From: Saprospiraceae bacterium
GTDB lineage: Bacteria; Bacteroidota; Bacteroidia; Chitinophagales; Saprospiraceae
NCBI GenBank assembly: GCA_016787375.1
Contig: JAEUUM010000310.1
Coordinates: 1-7,907 of the forward strand
DNA: 7,907 nucleotides
Reading direction: 5' to 3'
Below the pieces are notes generated by a model that was not told where the DNA came from, searched no databases, and saw only the letters and a program-made list of their open reading frames with translations. The position numbers and the translations under genes were made by a program. Of the stretch, positions 7,301 to 7,907 are shown piece after piece (position 1 is the first letter of the stretch; each line of letters starts with the position of its first letter).

Positions 7301-7683
7301 GGATAGGTGATTATGATGCTGTGATCATTTTCTGCGTCTGATATATAATTTACAACTTCCGTCCTTTGCAATACCTGTGTAGAAGAAATCTGGTCAAAGT
7401 TTCCTGTTTTTTTAAAGGAATCGGGCAAATAATGCACTTTCGTTAAAGAAAGAATATTGTCCAGATTATTGTACATGTAGGCTGCTTCCTCCTGATCTGT
7501 GGCAATTAAAACCATTTGTTTGGGATTGCGCAACCACAATCCTGCTATAACAAAGGCAATAGAAGAACCTGAAAGACCTTCTAAATACAGATCTTGTTTT
7601 TTCCCTTTGGAGAGGATAGAGTTTATTTTTTCGGTTCTGCTGTCATCGCGGTACTTCTCCAGCAGAGTCTCTAGGTTTTGCAC
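4324..7683 (-). CDS. mfd: Transcription-repair coupling factor Mfd (ATP-dependent DNA translocase)
   Basis: 1119 residues, about the usual Mfd length (E. coli 1148). Mfd recognises RNA polymerase stalled at a DNA lesion, pushes it off using ATP and recruits UvrA for nucleotide excision repair. The UvrB-like N-terminal module covers ~1-350, with a degenerate P-loop region near 36-42 and the GGIFDIYSFG stretch at 184-193. The CarD-like RNA-polymerase-interacting domain lies at ~437-535 (LQPGDFVTHIDHGVGKYSG). The superfamily 2 translocase follows: Walker A GDVGFGKT at 588-595, DEEQ box at 689-692, TATPIPRT at 715-722 and motif VI QLRGRVGR at 858-865. The translocation-associated and C-terminal regulatory (D7) regions continue to 1119. 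All key motor residues are present. The start is GTG at 7681-7683: an in-frame TAA lies about 22 codons upstream, no ATG lies between, and the family N-terminus fits. The neighbour upstream on the same strand is a probable acetyltransferase, 130 bp away. Confidence 0.97.
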   Translation of the reverse strand: MQNLETLLEKYRDDSRTEKINSILSKGKKQDLYLEGLSGSSIAFVIAGLWLRNPKQMVLIATDQEEAAYMYNNLDNILSLTKVHYLPDSFKKTGNFDQISSTQVLQRTEVVNYISDAENDHSIIITYPEALFELIVSPEAIQDQRITITKNEPVDITFLTEVLVEYGFERTDFVYEPGQFSIRGGIFDIYSFGNEWPYRIELFGDDVESIRLFDPVSQLSQKNVSKVVIIPHVNKKFEQAQKQSFFEIISADAIVFLADQNNFVDALQTCFETAEKLVEKMKFLEADEKSEFIRDRAFIQPAKVLLQASEFSKIFYSIKQDQETQNVYFGIKPQPSFNKNFKLLIESLEENQRAGLENYLFTDNPRQIDRFESIFNDLGANVQFYPVTKGIDQGFIDYHLKIACYTDHQIFDRFHGYKLRKSFTKDMAINLRMLRELQPGDFVTHIDHGVGKYSGLEKLNINGHIQESVRLIYKNNDILYVSINSLHKISKYVGKDGTEPALHKLGSDTWKTLKAKTKKKVKDIAGELIKLYAKRKASPGHEFPPDGYLQNELEASFLYEDTPDQFKATQDVKTDMEKAYPMDRLICGDVGFGKTEIALRAAFKAVTDGKQVAVLVPTTILALQHYKTFSERLKEFGVTVDYLNRFRTTKEKKEIIEKTKNGKIEVIIGTHSLVGKEIAFKDLGLLIIDEEQKFGVTAKEKLRSFKVNVDTLTLTATPIPRTLQFSLMGARDFSVIKTPPPNRQPIHTEGRVWNEDLIKDAINYEIQRGGQVFFVHNRVKSLEEVAGVLKRMCPDASIGIAHGQLESDKLEEILLGFIEKKYDVLACTNIIETGLDIPNANTIIINNAHQFGLSDLHQLRGRVGRSNKKAYCYLLCPPLSAMTSDARKRIQTLEEFADLGSGFTIAMRDLDIRGAGNMLGAEQSGFIADIGFEIFQKILDEAIMELRHGEFKEIFADQKEEAVFVRDVIVETDQEMLIPDNYVSNIQERLSLYTELDSINTEEDLSLFAERLRDRFGRIPTQVNELMEGLRLRWVAKNLGFEKVVIKGGKLRCFFVANPQSAFYESAFFNKLLKILPELTLTFGISLKQSNNSLMVIKEKMHTLGQTRDLLERIYENLK

Positions 7684-7687
7684 GGCG

Positions 7688-7695
7688 CAAAGATA
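7688..7695 (-). promoter_or_regulatory. Candidate -7 promoter box immediately upstream of mfd
   Basis: On the minus strand TATCTTTG matches the Bacteroidota -7 consensus TAnnTTTG exactly and ends only 4 bases before the GTG start of mfd. The region 19-20 bases further upstream has no clear TTG -33 element. If used, transcription would start at or very near the GTG, giving a leaderless or almost leaderless mRNA. It could be a chance match in AT-rich DNA. Confidence 0.35.
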
Positions 7696-7763
7696 TACAG
7701 CAGAACGCTTTAAAAGTGTTTTAGTTTTTAGTTTTTGTGTACGGTATTATTTGGTGGTGCTAA

Positions 7764-7797
7764 TTTGTAATCGGTCAAATATTTTCGAAATTACAAA
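7764..7797. repeat. 8-bp inverted repeat between the acetyltransferase and mfd
   Basis: TTTGTAAT (7764-7771) and ATTACAAA (7790-7797) are perfect inverted copies separated by 18 bases. On the minus strand they sit 17 to 50 bases past the stop of the acetyltransferase fragment and about 80 bases before mfd. The stem is AT-rich with no T-run after it, so it would be a weak terminator; a protein-binding site is equally possible. Confidence 0.3.
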
Positions 7798-7813
7798 ATA
7801 TCTACCCTCAACA

Positions 7814-7907
7814 TTACTTTTCGATGAAATACAGCTCGCCTTCAAAACCAGAAAAGGAAATATCTTTTAAATATTTCATCCCACATTTTTTTAAAACGGC
7901 AATTGAT
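7814..7907 (-). CDS. Probable GNAT-family N-acetyltransferase, C-terminal end only
   Basis: The minus strand is open from the window edge to a TAA at 7814-7816 and encodes the last 30 residues, beginning SIAVLKKCGMKYLKDI and ending GELYFIEK. The pattern S-[IV]-x-V-L-[EK]-K-[CN]-G-[FM]-[KR] is the typical last helix and strand of RimJ/RimL-like GNAT acetyltransferases, where the Asn/Ser-x-x-x-x-L-x-K-x-G-F segment packs near the acetyl-CoA site. The rest of the gene, including the acetyl-CoA P-loop, is outside the window, so neither substrate nor start can be judged. It runs in the same direction as mfd, 130 bp upstream, and could be co-transcribed with it. The family call rests on a short motif. 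Confidence 0.6.
   Translation of the reverse strand, partial: SIAVLKKCGMKYLKDISFSGFEGELYFIEK

Noticed and set aside
7499..7870. Plus-strand 123-codon open frame over the start of mfd and the acetyltransferase fragment
   Set aside because: It is antisense to two coding segments that show real family motifs, and its own product resembles nothing I know.

Overview
The window comes from an AT-rich bacterium of the phylum Bacteroidota, probably a Saprospiria- or Chitinophagia-like lineage. Three things point there. One gene ends in a type B (gliding-motility-associated, CHU_C-type) type IX secretion sorting domain. The starts have A-rich leaders without Shine-Dalgarno motifs. Matches to the Bacteroidota promoter consensus (TTG / TAnnTTTG) lie upstream of two genes. 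The genus cannot be told from the sequence alone.

Layout, left to right. (1) Positions 41-704, plus strand: a Bacteroidota-type promoter, a 13-bp perfect palindrome near the expected transcription start, and an NFU1/NifU-like Fe-S scaffold gene. (2) Positions 729-3935, minus strand, convergent with it: a 1068-residue secreted multidomain protein. It has a signal peptide, a DUF642-like domain, three HYR-like modules, nine tandem ~41-residue two-cysteine repeats, a SprB-like repeat, an Ig/PKD-like segment and a type B sorting domain. (3) Positions 3936-4323: a 388-bp gap holding, on the plus strand, the broken C-terminal end of a CHAT-domain protein spread over three reading frames. (4) Positions 4324-7683, minus strand: full-length mfd, the transcription-repair coupling factor. 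(5) Positions 7814-7907, minus strand: the last 30 codons of a probable GNAT acetyltransferase that continues beyond the window.

The genes do not form a single pathway. nfu serves Fe-S protein maturation, mfd serves transcription-coupled DNA repair, and the large protein is an exported surface or secreted adhesin-like molecule. The only plausible shared transcription is GNAT to mfd (same strand, 130-bp gap), and mfd has its own candidate promoter box. I see no CRISPR array, mobile element, tRNA or rRNA, and no convincing undescribed multi-gene system. The points most worth a second look are the regular Cys-pair repeat array, the decayed CHAT fragment, the palindrome at the nfu start site and a possibly leaderless GTG start for mfd.
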